From contig NC_081136.1 in NCBI RefSeq assembly GCF_958295425.1, positions 29,006,077-29,070,076 of the forward strand: DNA of 64,000 nucleotides. The letters are read 5' to 3'. The notes under the pieces were generated by a model. The model saw only the letters and a program-made list of their open reading frames with translations. It had not been told where the DNA came from and did no database searches. This DNA comes from Solea solea. Lineage: Eukaryota; Chordata; Actinopteri; Pleuronectiformes; Soleidae. Of this stretch, positions 61,501 to 64,000 are shown one piece after another. Position numbers and translations under genes: made by a program. Each line of letters begins with the position of its first letter. The stretch's first letter is position 1.

Positions 61501-63890
61501 AGTCACTTGAAATTCATATTACAACAGGCCTCCTGTCTAATGTACTTGATTCATCTCATTTTAAAAAAAATTATAAGACCACAAATTGTATATTGTATCT
61601 TCTTTAAACTATGTTGCCATGGTTTAAACCCTCCATATCATATTTTGATACAGAGAATAGAATGCCTCGTGTAATTCATTCCCCGTGAAGCAAAAACATT
61701 TCCCAAATCTTAAAAAGATCCCTTCGTCTTTTTTTTACAGGAGTGTTTGACGAGTGTGACACGGAGGTGGATGTGCTCCACTGGTCCAGACACAACGTCT
61801 TTCTTCTCTACGACATGGGCATCTTCACAGCGCTGCTGGAGCTGCTCAGCATGGAGATCGAGTGAGTAGGACTCGGTGAACGTGCCGGACATACGAGTTA
61901 TCACAAACTCCTTCTTAATAGTAGACGAGAAACACAGCCAGATACGTTCTTTTAACATATTTAATGTCGCTTTACTGTCAATACAGACTTACTATAGAGC
62001 TCCACACATCATGTGACTCGGTTGGTTTACACTGTTATGTTGGCAGGAGAATGTCGGCTGGCACCAGTGCTGGTTTCAAGCTGCCAGAGTTCACTGTGCA
62101 ATTTGAATCCAAGGAGAACGATAAATATATCCCAGAACTTGACTTGACTATATCTGACCTCTACTATGCCGTCGCACAGTAAAGTATGTAAACAGACAGC
62201 ACGGACATTATTCTGTCTCTCGGGATCTTTGGTAGAAATAAGTGTTTGGTCATTTTGCTTGTCCCCTCCACTGTTTTAGTATTGCTATCCATCATCTCTA
62301 CCAGGTATGAAAACAGCCAGCGAAGAGACAACCTGACGTATTACACCGTATATATTATTGTACATCTCTGAGTTAGAACAGTGTGGTGCGGTTTTGGTCC
62401 CCACTGTTGCATGATAAGAAGGTGCGACATCAGCTACTGTATCAGAGCTCTATATTTCATATTTTTCTTTAGTAGATGGGACAGATGTTCATATTATGCC
62501 TTATTTAGAGCGTTTCTATTTTAATTCATTTCCACTGAGAACAATTAAGAAAGAGAGAGCGCTGCACTTAAGTGTAAAAAATGCTCTCAGGACTTTCTGT
62601 TTGGCAGCAGATTTAATGTAGAAGAAGATATATTTTAATAATATGCATGGGTTGAATATGATCAAAGTTTTTTGTATTTGATATTTATTTTTTATAAATT
62701 ATTATTTATAAATATTTAAAGGCACTGCAGTGCAGGTGCAGAACACAGACTTGAGAGGGGAGAGACTTAAATATCAGCGGCAGCCATAGACAAAACCATA
62801 TTGATCTCGTTTAATGTCACGACAAGGTCATTCATTCAAACCCTGAAAGAGTTGCTTAAGCCTGTCCAACACTAGAGGATAATTGGCCAGATTTTGGTCC
62901 CAATCTGGCCCCTCTGGACAATCATGAATTTGAGGCTGATTTAAACAGATTATCTGGTCACATAATCCCATTTCAAATCACAAGTATTAAACATGTTTGA
63001 CATTTACGACTGAATAGTGATTGGGGGCGTGTGCAGAACCCTGCAATAACCAATGAGAGTAAGTTGACCGGGAAACAGATGTTGCATACTTTTGTGTAGA
63101 ACCATGATCTTGTACGAGCCAAGTTGATTCAGTCTCATCAGCCTTGACTTTATTAACAGTTGCATACACAACAGCTATTAACTGATGACGCTGACAGTCC
63201 GCCTCCATAAATGTCCGTTTATGTTCTGAAGTCGTGTTAAATCATGCACATTTCTGTGAGCTCCCAAATCTCCTCCCTGAAAGCATTTGATTAAAGTGTG
63301 TGGTCCTGCGTCTTGACTGGATCGTCTAGTCCGTTTTTTTTTTTTTCCAGGATTAAAACATTGAAAATCAGTTAAAAAAGTGTGGTTGCCCTGAAGATGC
63401 TGAAAAAAGTGTGGGGCAGGCTTTAGTTGTTTTTTTCCCCCCACATTTCTGTAGCCAATGTTGCTCAGCAATCCCTCTGTCTGTTCCCTCCCAAATCCTT
63501 CATCTTCCATTTCAAAGCAAGAGGGGCTCACTCAGACGAGACGAGAGGACATTTGTGATGTTGGAAACACGCAGAGAGAGTAACTTAAAATGCTGGAACA
63601 CACACAGACTTTGATCCACAAGCCAAACTGTCCGAATCCAAATCTTTTTTGTTACATAAGCTGCTCGTAGACACACACACACACATGCGAGGTTATACAA
63701 GAAAAACTGGACAGTCAGATGTGTAGTTTGTCACATTTTCTGTTTATGATTGTGTTAATGTCATTTAAAAAACAAAGAAACAAATAAGATGTGATTTTTG
63801 CGTCTGTGTGTGTGTGAGCAGCAACAGCCAGGCGTGCAGCAGTGCAGTGAGGAAACCTGCCATTTCTCTTGCAGACAGCACAGAGCTCAG
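11952..63890 (+). CDS. STRIP2: STRIP2 (FAM40B), N-terminal part: six coding exons, continues beyond the window
   Basis: Coding exons: 11952-12062 (start ATG, purine at -3), 55543-55612, 57857-57931, 60779-60913, 61741-61861 and 63822-63890. All have GT-AG boundaries and compatible phases, giving 193 complete codons plus two bases. STRIP proteins are scaffold subunits of the STRIPAK complex (striatin, PP2A and GCK-III kinases), acting in cell shape, polarity and Hippo signalling. Recognisable segments are [55 protein letters not shown] and [28 protein letters not shown] and NSQACSS are the STRIP2 forms rather than STRIP1. The N-terminus before [10 protein letters not shown] is short and low in proline. 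Intron 1 is about 43.5 kb because it contains the transposon complex described below; that complex does not touch the exons. Confidence 0.9.
12063..12938. other. STRIP2 intron 1, left unique part
   Basis: Ordinary AT-rich intronic sequence after the GTAAAT donor at 12063. I see no gene, strong repeat or long open frame in it. Confidence 0.6.
12939..13030 (+). mobile_element. Left end of a hAT-like element
   Basis: The sequence CTGGTTCTCAAACTATGGTA followed by CACCAGTGGCACATG and TCTGGTGGTACTT is the typical left end of hAT/Charlie-like fish and vertebrate elements. Its inverted partner, AGTTTGAGAACCACTG, is found at 49424-49439, on the other side of the transposon complex. Confidence 0.7.
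13031..13264. mobile_element. Short MITE-like element
   Basis: The block opens with TAGGGCTATGAATAAATA and closes with CATTGTTCAGCCCTA, which are imperfect inverted repeats (TAGGGCT / AGCCCTA). This is the typical layout of a fish miniature inverted-repeat element. It is AT-rich inside and has no ORF. Confidence 0.55.
13323..13440. repeat. GC-rich fold-back palindrome at the start of unit 1
   Basis: The left arm ACTAGTACCGCGCG...GAACGGGTTCGAGC is complementary to the right arm CCCGTTCATTCACCGCGCG...GGTACTAGT. Smaller hairpins lie inside (GAGCCG/CGGCTC and GCCGTG/CACGGC). The same structure recurs at 38026-38147 and 40531-40646 and is left-truncated at 35551-35640. Confidence 0.85.
13323..15952 (+). 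mobile_element. Non-autonomous Helentron-like unit 1 (about 2.6 kb)
   Basis: It begins ACTAGTACCGCGCG with a GC-rich palindrome (13323-13440). An array of ETS-like CACTTCCTG subrepeats follows (about 13530-14400, higher-order period 236 bp). Next come modules of about 200-350 bp with CACCAGGGGGCGCTG-like words (14515-14530, 14658-14675, 14981-14995, 15295-15312), then a tail GTGAGTTTTGGGGTATGGG ending in AATAATAAGAATA. It is about the same in content and order as units 2-4. It ends directly against the ACTAGTACCG start of the autonomous element. Short open frames in it are translations of repeats, not genes. Confidence 0.75.
16364..16716 (+). repeat. Direct repeat B, copy 1 (Helentron 5' region)
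   Basis: This block of about 350 bp contains AGCACATCAGCTTTGCCATT, TGTTCCCTTTACCT and CTGCACATCAGGTTGGTTTG. It recurs with moderate divergence at 18481-18845. The two copies flank the promoter-like segment and the presumed non-coding first exon. Confidence 0.8.
16740..17060 (-). repeat. Possible retroposon 3'-end fragment
   Basis: AATCAGAATCAGAACACTTTA followed by TTTTCCTTGGG is a wording common at the ends of fish LINE/SINE-derived repeats. The rest is AT-rich (AATAAAATATTAAATAAAA) and non-coding. The call is weak. Confidence 0.35.
17185..17457 (+). promoter_or_regulatory. Candidate Helentron promoter and non-coding first exon
   Basis: Two inverted CCAAT boxes (GATTGGT at 17191-17197 and 17237-17243) bracket a GC-box-like CCACGCCTC (17208-17216). 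Downstream, AATTTTAG followed by GTAAGTGC at 17458 is a strong splice donor. The acceptor could be TATTGGTTAG at 19281-19290, immediately before the coding ATG at 19297, or TTTTTACAG near 19153. This layout suggests a transcription start around 17260-17350 with a 5' UTR intron of about 1.8 kb. It is inferred only. Confidence 0.45.
18137..18330 (+). repeat. Direct repeat A, copy 1
   Basis: Contains AACACTCACTCTGG, TTATACTAAG and ATGATCATATTATTAGGAAC. A diverged second copy lies at 18850-19050. Together with repeat B this gives an A-B-A order immediately upstream of the coding exons. Confidence 0.75.
18481..18845 (+). repeat. Direct repeat B, copy 2
   Basis: Second copy of the block at 16364-16716, sharing GCACATCAGCTTTG, CATTGTTCCCTTTACCT and CTGCACATCAGG. 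It differs by an insertion containing ACCAATTATGCTTAAGGCCC. Confidence 0.8.
18850..19050 (+). repeat. Direct repeat A, copy 2
   Basis: Diverged repeat of 18137-18330, sharing AACACTCACTCTGG, TTTATACTAAG and TTATGATCATATTATGAGG. Its end is about 250 bp upstream of the first coding exon. Confidence 0.75.
19297..29927 (+). CDS. Helentron polyprotein: SGNH hydrolase - C76-like - OTU - Rep (HUH) - Pif1 helicase - APE endonuclease, 2966 aa predicted
   Basis: Predicted coding exons: 19297-19429, 19561-19664, 19750-20019, 20164-20257, 20424-20491, 20701-20925, 21035-21076, 21193-21312, 21426-21482, 21572-21613, 21819-21860, 22093-22155 and 22287-29927. All junctions keep frame; one intron (20020-20163) is GC-AG. 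Residues: SGNH-like domain about 80-240 (GDS with S87, N142/N143, D222-x-x-H225); SUMO-interaction-like repeats about 475-535; C76-like domain about 545-735 (HQGD, C561, D692-x-H694); OTU about 835-965 (D844, C847, H956); 18-residue repeats 1040-1200; Cys-rich DUF6570-like about 1229-1375; Helitron Rep about 1549-1960 (H1743-V-H1745, Y1952/Y1956); Pif1 helicase about 2275-2745 (Walker [10 protein letters not shown]2313); APE endonuclease 2749-2966 (N2755, E2782, D2899, D2957-H2958). Known for Helentrons: Rep/helicase plus APE and OTU. The SGNH and C76-like parts are my reading. Exon 13 has no upstream in-frame ATG before the C76-like core, which supports the spliced start. Confidence 0.85.
20020..20163 (+). 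other. GC-AG intron in the Helentron gene
   Basis: Exon 3 ends TGGCCGAAG and the intron starts GCAAGA rather than GTAAGA, the recognised minor GC-AG type. The acceptor is TTGTTATAG at 20163. Using it keeps frame from the SGNH domain into the next exon; reading through would reach a stop shortly after TTATTT. Confidence 0.7.
21460..21613 (+). repeat. Duplicated exon segment, copy 1
   Basis: The end of exon 9 (AAGAGCTGTGGGAAACAG), its intron and exon 10 ([14 protein letters not shown], 21572-21613) are duplicated at 21698-21860. Copy 1 keeps both exons functional. Confidence 0.85.
21698..21860 (+). repeat. Duplicated exon segment, copy 2
   Basis: Diverged copy containing AAGAGCTGTGGGAACCAG (no longer an exon) and exon 11 ([14 protein letters not shown], 21819-21860). 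Exon 11 keeps its acceptor, donor, length (42 nt) and phase, so it adds 14 residues without breaking the frame. Confidence 0.85.
22449..22618 (+). repeat. Coding repeat with two SUMO-interaction-like motifs
   Basis: Two copies of a short coding repeat sit about 111 nt apart, translating as [18 protein letters not shown] and [18 protein letters not shown]. Each has a hydrophobic core (IIVV / VTVI) next to Ser/Asp/Glu, matching the general SUMO-interaction motif pattern. The function is inferred. Confidence 0.6.
24144..24629 (+). repeat. 54-nt coding tandem repeat (18 residues, about 9 copies)
   Basis: Units start at 24144, 24198, 24252, 24306, 24360, 24414, 24468, 24522 and (degenerate) 24576. 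The consensus is [18 protein letters not shown]. The central units are nearly identical at the DNA level and the outer ones have diverged, typical of array growth by slippage or unequal exchange. The region is very basic and probably helical, between the OTU and Cys-rich regions. Confidence 0.95.
29928..30530 (+). other. Helentron gene 3' UTR with polyadenylation signals
   Basis: Non-coding AT-rich sequence after the TGA. It includes the repeat described next, and AATAAA within GTTAATAAAAGTTTG near 30497. Another AATAAA within AAGTAATAAATCCC lies near 30692. Either could end the transcript. Confidence 0.55.
30065..30310 (+). repeat. Tandem repeat of about 50 bp (5 copies) in the Helentron 3' UTR
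   Basis: Five diverged copies of a unit containing TGTGTTATTGCTCCATATG and ATTGCTGTTGTATTTGTTGT start near 30066, 30116, 30163, 30212 and 30261. Confidence 0.85.
31309..32456 (+). repeat. 130-bp satellite-like array within the Helentron 3' region
   Basis: About nine units with period 130 bp share TCACATATCAAGTTTCGTGC, GGGCACTTCCTGTTTAAAAT and ACTTCCTGTTGGGTG. Each carries two ACTTCCTG words and an AAAATGGCC word. Period and content match the arrays in the non-autonomous units. Short open frames here only reflect the repeat period (130 is not a multiple of 3, so frames rotate). Confidence 0.92.
32800..35460 (+). repeat. Module region with CTCF-like words, Helentron 3' part
   Basis: Diverged repeated modules contain AGGAGGCGCTG after CACC/CCACA (near 33160, 33465, 34523 and 34828), GCCATGGCAACACCGTT-like words, CAAGATGGCGGCTTTCCTG and the phrase GACCTAAGGAACGCGTG. 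Module order matches the right part of the non-autonomous units. No coding potential. Confidence 0.8.
35504..35541 (+). repeat. Helentron 3' terminal hairpin
   Basis: AGGGTTCTTGCAAC and GTTGCTCGAACCCT pair at 12 of 14 positions around a short loop, immediately followed by AATAATAATAA. The same hairpin ends other units near 37966-38005 and 40466-40512, and occurs alone near 49245-49333. Confidence 0.8.
35551..38005 (+). mobile_element. Non-autonomous Helentron-like unit 2 (about 2.45 kb, left end truncated)
   Basis: Starts inside the palindrome at CGAGCCGACCC, so the ACTAGTACCG left arm is missing. Four tandem ACTAGTTATTTTCAGT words (35634-35697) follow, then the CACTTCCTG array, CTCF-like modules (near 36518, 36658, 36984 and 37298) and the 3' hairpin ending near 38003. 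It is almost identical, base for base, to unit 3 over about 2.4 kb (offset 2504). Confidence 0.85.
38006..40530 (+). mobile_element. Non-autonomous Helentron-like unit 3 (about 2.5 kb)
   Basis: Complete unit. It has ACTAGTACTGAAAATAACTAG, the full palindrome (38026-38147), four ACTAGTTATTTTCAGT words, the CACTTCCTG array, CTCF-like modules and a 3' hairpin ending at about 40512, followed by (AAT)n. Nearly identical to unit 2. Confidence 0.88.
40531..42952 (+). mobile_element. Non-autonomous Helentron-like unit 4 (about 2.4 kb)
   Basis: Same organisation as units 2 and 3, with three ACTAGTTATTTTCAGT-type words and scattered substitutions. It lacks the 3' hairpin: after GAATAATAAGAATAATAATA it passes straight into the next family at 42953. 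Confidence 0.85.
42953..44265 (+). mobile_element. Second-family unit 1 (1313 bp), starting AAAGCTGCAAGCAGC
   Basis: Begins with a short palindrome (GCTGCAAGCAGC). It then has an array with period about 127 bp containing GGGCACTTCCTGTTTC and CTACTTCCTGTGTGCAGG, followed by AAAATGGCCGACATGG and CCAAGATGGCCGACTTCCTG. A perfect hairpin TTGTTCGGC-TTAT-GCCGAACAA lies at 44017-44038. It ends GATCCCGTGGAGAG plus (AAT)n. No coding potential. It resembles a non-autonomous rolling-circle or satellite-like element, but the family is not identified. Confidence 0.82.
44266..45581 (+). mobile_element. Second-family unit 2 (1316 bp)
   Basis: Tandem copy of the preceding unit with the same start, subrepeat number and end. 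Its hairpin near 45331 has decayed (TTGTTCAGC...CCGAACAA). Confidence 0.82.
45582..47020 (+). mobile_element. Second-family unit 3 (1439 bp)
   Basis: Tandem copy that is about one 127-bp subrepeat longer than units 1 and 2. The hairpin is intact at 46772-46793. The end reads GATTCCCCGCGGAG plus (AAT)n. Confidence 0.82.
47021..48600 (+). mobile_element. Second-family unit 4 (about 1580 bp)
   Basis: Tandem copy with about two extra 127-bp subrepeats relative to unit 1 and an intact hairpin near 48338-48360. It ends in a longer (AAT)n tract. Confidence 0.82.
48601..49231 (+). repeat. Three tandem hairpin-rich units of about 205 bp
   Basis: Units start CCTAGAATAACAATATGTCC at 48601, 48811 and 49015. 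Each contains imperfect hairpins such as CGCCCACTGCGTGGGC and CGCACACTGTGTGAGTG, repeated GTCCTTGCACAC and AGTGCTCGGTCC words, and ends CTAATAATAAT. No ORF. This looks like another AAT-flanked, fold-back type element in tandem. Confidence 0.85.
49233..49333 (+). repeat. Two solo copies of the Helentron 3' terminal hairpin
   Basis: CCTTCCAGTTTCAATAGGG...GTTGCTCGAACCCT occurs twice (49233-49278 and 49288-49333), separated only by AATAAT. Neither copy has the rest of an element attached. Confidence 0.85.
49400..49439 (+). mobile_element. Right end of a hAT-like element
   Basis: GGTACTTGGTATAAAAAG followed by AGTTTGAGAACCACTG (49424-49439) is the inverted partner of the left end at 12939. An 8-bp target duplication is not recognisable. 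Confidence 0.7.
49440..50479. other. STRIP2 intron 1, no recognisable feature
   Basis: AT-rich intronic sequence, with a G-rich patch at 50150-50185 and TGTTG-rich text at 50280-50390. No gene or clear repeat found. Confidence 0.5.
50480..50773. repeat. Interspersed element of the 'ATTAATCGATT' type
   Basis: Opens with GGGCTCAAACAATTACTTG and ATTAATCGATTC, and closes with ATTAATCGATTATCAAAATA and GTTGCAACTCTAG. This common fish repeat wording has inverted ends. It contains an (AT)n at 50587-50601. A related copy lies at 55768-56120. Confidence 0.6.
50815..50965 (-). mobile_element. SINE-like interspersed repeat
   Basis: The segment contains CATTTAACCCATCCTTA, CACTGCGCCCAGGGAGCA and GGGGATTGAACC, a wording repeated many times in fish genomes. 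On the minus strand GGTTCAATCCC resembles a Pol III B box, so a tRNA-related origin is possible. Confidence 0.55.
51300..51427 (+). mobile_element. Retroposon 3' tail with (AATG)n
   Basis: GTCCAGGGTGTACCCTGCC, GTCAGCTTGGATTGGC and GAAGCGCTTGAAGATAAAGG followed by (AATG)n is the conserved tail of a very common fish/vertebrate LINE- or SINE-derived repeat. Confidence 0.75.
51600..52160. other. Intronic segment rich in homeodomain-like ATTA words
   Basis: No ORF or repeat recognised. The text has many TAATTG, CAATTAATTAATT and GTCAATTAAAAATG words and relatively high complexity, as in conserved non-coding elements. Conservation cannot be judged from one sequence. Confidence 0.3.
52600..52760 (+). 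promoter_or_regulatory. Candidate internal promoter/enhancer (CRE, TATA-like, AP-1)
   Basis: Within 120 bp there are two CRE-like TGACGTC words (52615-52621 and 52688-52694), a TATA-like TATTTATAGG (52661-52670) and an AP-1 word TGAGTCA (52724-52730), in locally GC-rich sequence. It lies about 2.8 kb upstream of STRIP2 exon 2, so an alternative STRIP2 start is conceivable. Confidence 0.35.
52866..52884. repeat. Poly-G tract
   Basis: About 19 consecutive G residues, with a shorter G run near 53745. Such runs are error-prone in sequencing and can form G-quadruplex structures. Confidence 0.9.
53150..53510 (+). pseudogene. Degenerate L1/Tx1-like LINE ORF2 fragment
   Basis: One frame reads [20 protein letters not shown] and [10 protein letters not shown], and a second, shifted frame reads [17 protein letters not shown]. 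Both resemble the segment after the reverse transcriptase in fish L1/Tx1-type ORF2 proteins. Frameshifts and lack of flanking domains mark it as a dead fragment. Confidence 0.6.
54020..54199 (-). mobile_element. tRNA-derived SINE (minus strand)
   Basis: Read on the minus strand from 54199, the head has a perfect A box (TAGCTCAGTGGTAGAGC) and a B-box-like GGGTTCAGTTCTC. This is the usual Pol III promoter of tRNA-derived SINEs. It is not a functional tRNA gene, since the acceptor stem and CCA-side pairing are absent. Confidence 0.65.
54228..54861. repeat. Possible MITE or old interspersed repeat
   Basis: Left text GTTGGACGATATAAAAAC and right text GCGATAATATATTGTCCCA are loosely inverted, a pattern known in fish repeats of the CGATATATCG type. 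The internal sequence has no coding signal. Confidence 0.4.
55480..55530. repeat. (TG)n microsatellite abutting STRIP2 exon 2
   Basis: A TG run of about 20 units ends roughly 14 bp before the exon 2 acceptor (TTCACAG at 55542), taking the place of much of the normal polypyrimidine tract. Confidence 0.9.
55768..56120. repeat. Interspersed element of the 'ATCGATTAATC' type, second copy
   Basis: CTGCAACTAACGATTATTTTC, TTATCGATTAATCTG and TTGTCGATTAATCAATTAAT match the family at 50480-50773. The right part (GATACAATGATTCTGTGATAC) resembles other AT-rich fish repeats. Confidence 0.6.
56121..57856. other. STRIP2 intron 2, no recognisable gene
   Basis: AT-rich intron with T-rich stretches (57060-57090) and no supported coding exon between 55613 and 57856. 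Confidence 0.5.
58547..59060. repeat. Old interspersed repeat in STRIP2 intron 3
   Basis: TTGTTGGGCAATACGGCTTA, AATAATACTTTGATA and CATATCGTGATACAAAATC are wording typical of decayed fish repeats. Not assigned to a family. Confidence 0.4.
59320..59346. repeat. (TG)n microsatellite
   Basis: About 11 TG units in STRIP2 intron 3. Confidence 0.9.
59795..60310. repeat. Minisatellite of about 45 bp in STRIP2 intron 3
   Basis: Roughly eleven copies of a unit containing CATAAATCTGCGACTTTATT, TTCTCGTACATTTGCC and ACTTTTAATCT, with a variant CTCCTGGATTTGCC appearing periodically, giving a higher-order pattern. Confidence 0.92.
60914..61740. other. STRIP2 intron 4, no recognisable feature
   Basis: AT-rich intron with a CA repeat near 60929-60950. 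No gene or transposon recognised. Confidence 0.5.
61862..63821. other. STRIP2 intron 5, mostly featureless
   Basis: Contains an unexplained coding-like stretch at about 62047-62182 (see findings), AT-rich text and a CA repeat near 63673. No supported STRIP2 exon between 61861 and 63822. Confidence 0.5.
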
Positions 63891-64000
63891 GTGAGCTACA
63901 CAAACGCATCACTCACAGTCTTCTTTACCTCCTTCCATGCTCCCTTTTTTGTATGCATACACTTCCCATTGTTTAGTTTCCTGTCTCACGTCTTTGCTGT

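Overview
The window is vertebrate nuclear DNA, almost certainly from a teleost fish. It has spliced vertebrate genes, many CA/TG microsatellites and typical fish interspersed repeats. It is read from the plus strand of one syntenic block. The 3' half of AHCYL2 (IRBIT2; coding exons from 162 to the stop at 6050-6052, then a long 3' UTR) is followed head-to-tail by the first six coding exons of STRIP2 (start codon at 11952; exons up to 63890, running off the right edge). The exon translations carry AHCYL2-type and STRIP2-type diagnostic residues rather than AHCYL1/STRIP1 ones, so this is the AHCYL2-STRIP2 member of the duplicated AHCYL-STRIP gene pair.

STRIP2 intron 1 is about 43.5 kb (12063-55542), and about 36 kb of it is a transposable-element complex. 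The centre is an apparently intact Helentron-type rolling-circle transposon. Its gene can be assembled by hand from 13 coding exons (19297-29927) that stay in frame through every junction and give a predicted protein of 2966 residues. Domain order: SGNH-type hydrolase, two SUMO-interaction-like motifs, a peptidase C76-like (tegument-type) cysteine protease domain, an OTU cysteine protease domain, a lysine/tyrosine-rich 18-residue tandem repeat, a Cys-rich DUF6570-like region, the HUH Rep domain, a Pif1-family helicase and a C-terminal APE-type endonuclease. No stop codon or frameshift is visible.

The Helentron lies in a head-to-tail array with shorter, protein-less units of about 2.5 kb (13323-15952, 35551-38005, 38006-40530, 40531-42952). 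These share its 5' start (ACTAGTACCG plus GGGTTCGAGC) and, in most cases, its 3' end (GCTCGAACCC followed by AAT repeats), so I read them as non-autonomous partners. Four further tandem units of 1.3-1.6 kb starting AAAGCTGCAAGCAGC (42953-48600), three hairpin-rich units of about 205 bp (48601-49231) and two solo 3' hairpin ends (49233-49333) follow, all joined by (AAT)n. The outer edges of the complex carry the two opposite ends of a hAT-like element, suggesting that the array sits inside an older transposon.

The units are built from 127-130 bp or 236 bp subrepeats dense in ETS-like (CACTTCCTG), YY1-like (AAGATGGCGG) and CTCF-like (CACCAGGGGGCGCTG) motifs. The rest of the STRIP2 introns holds ordinary fish repeats, microsatellites and unique sequence. 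All domain calls are by eye; no database search was run.
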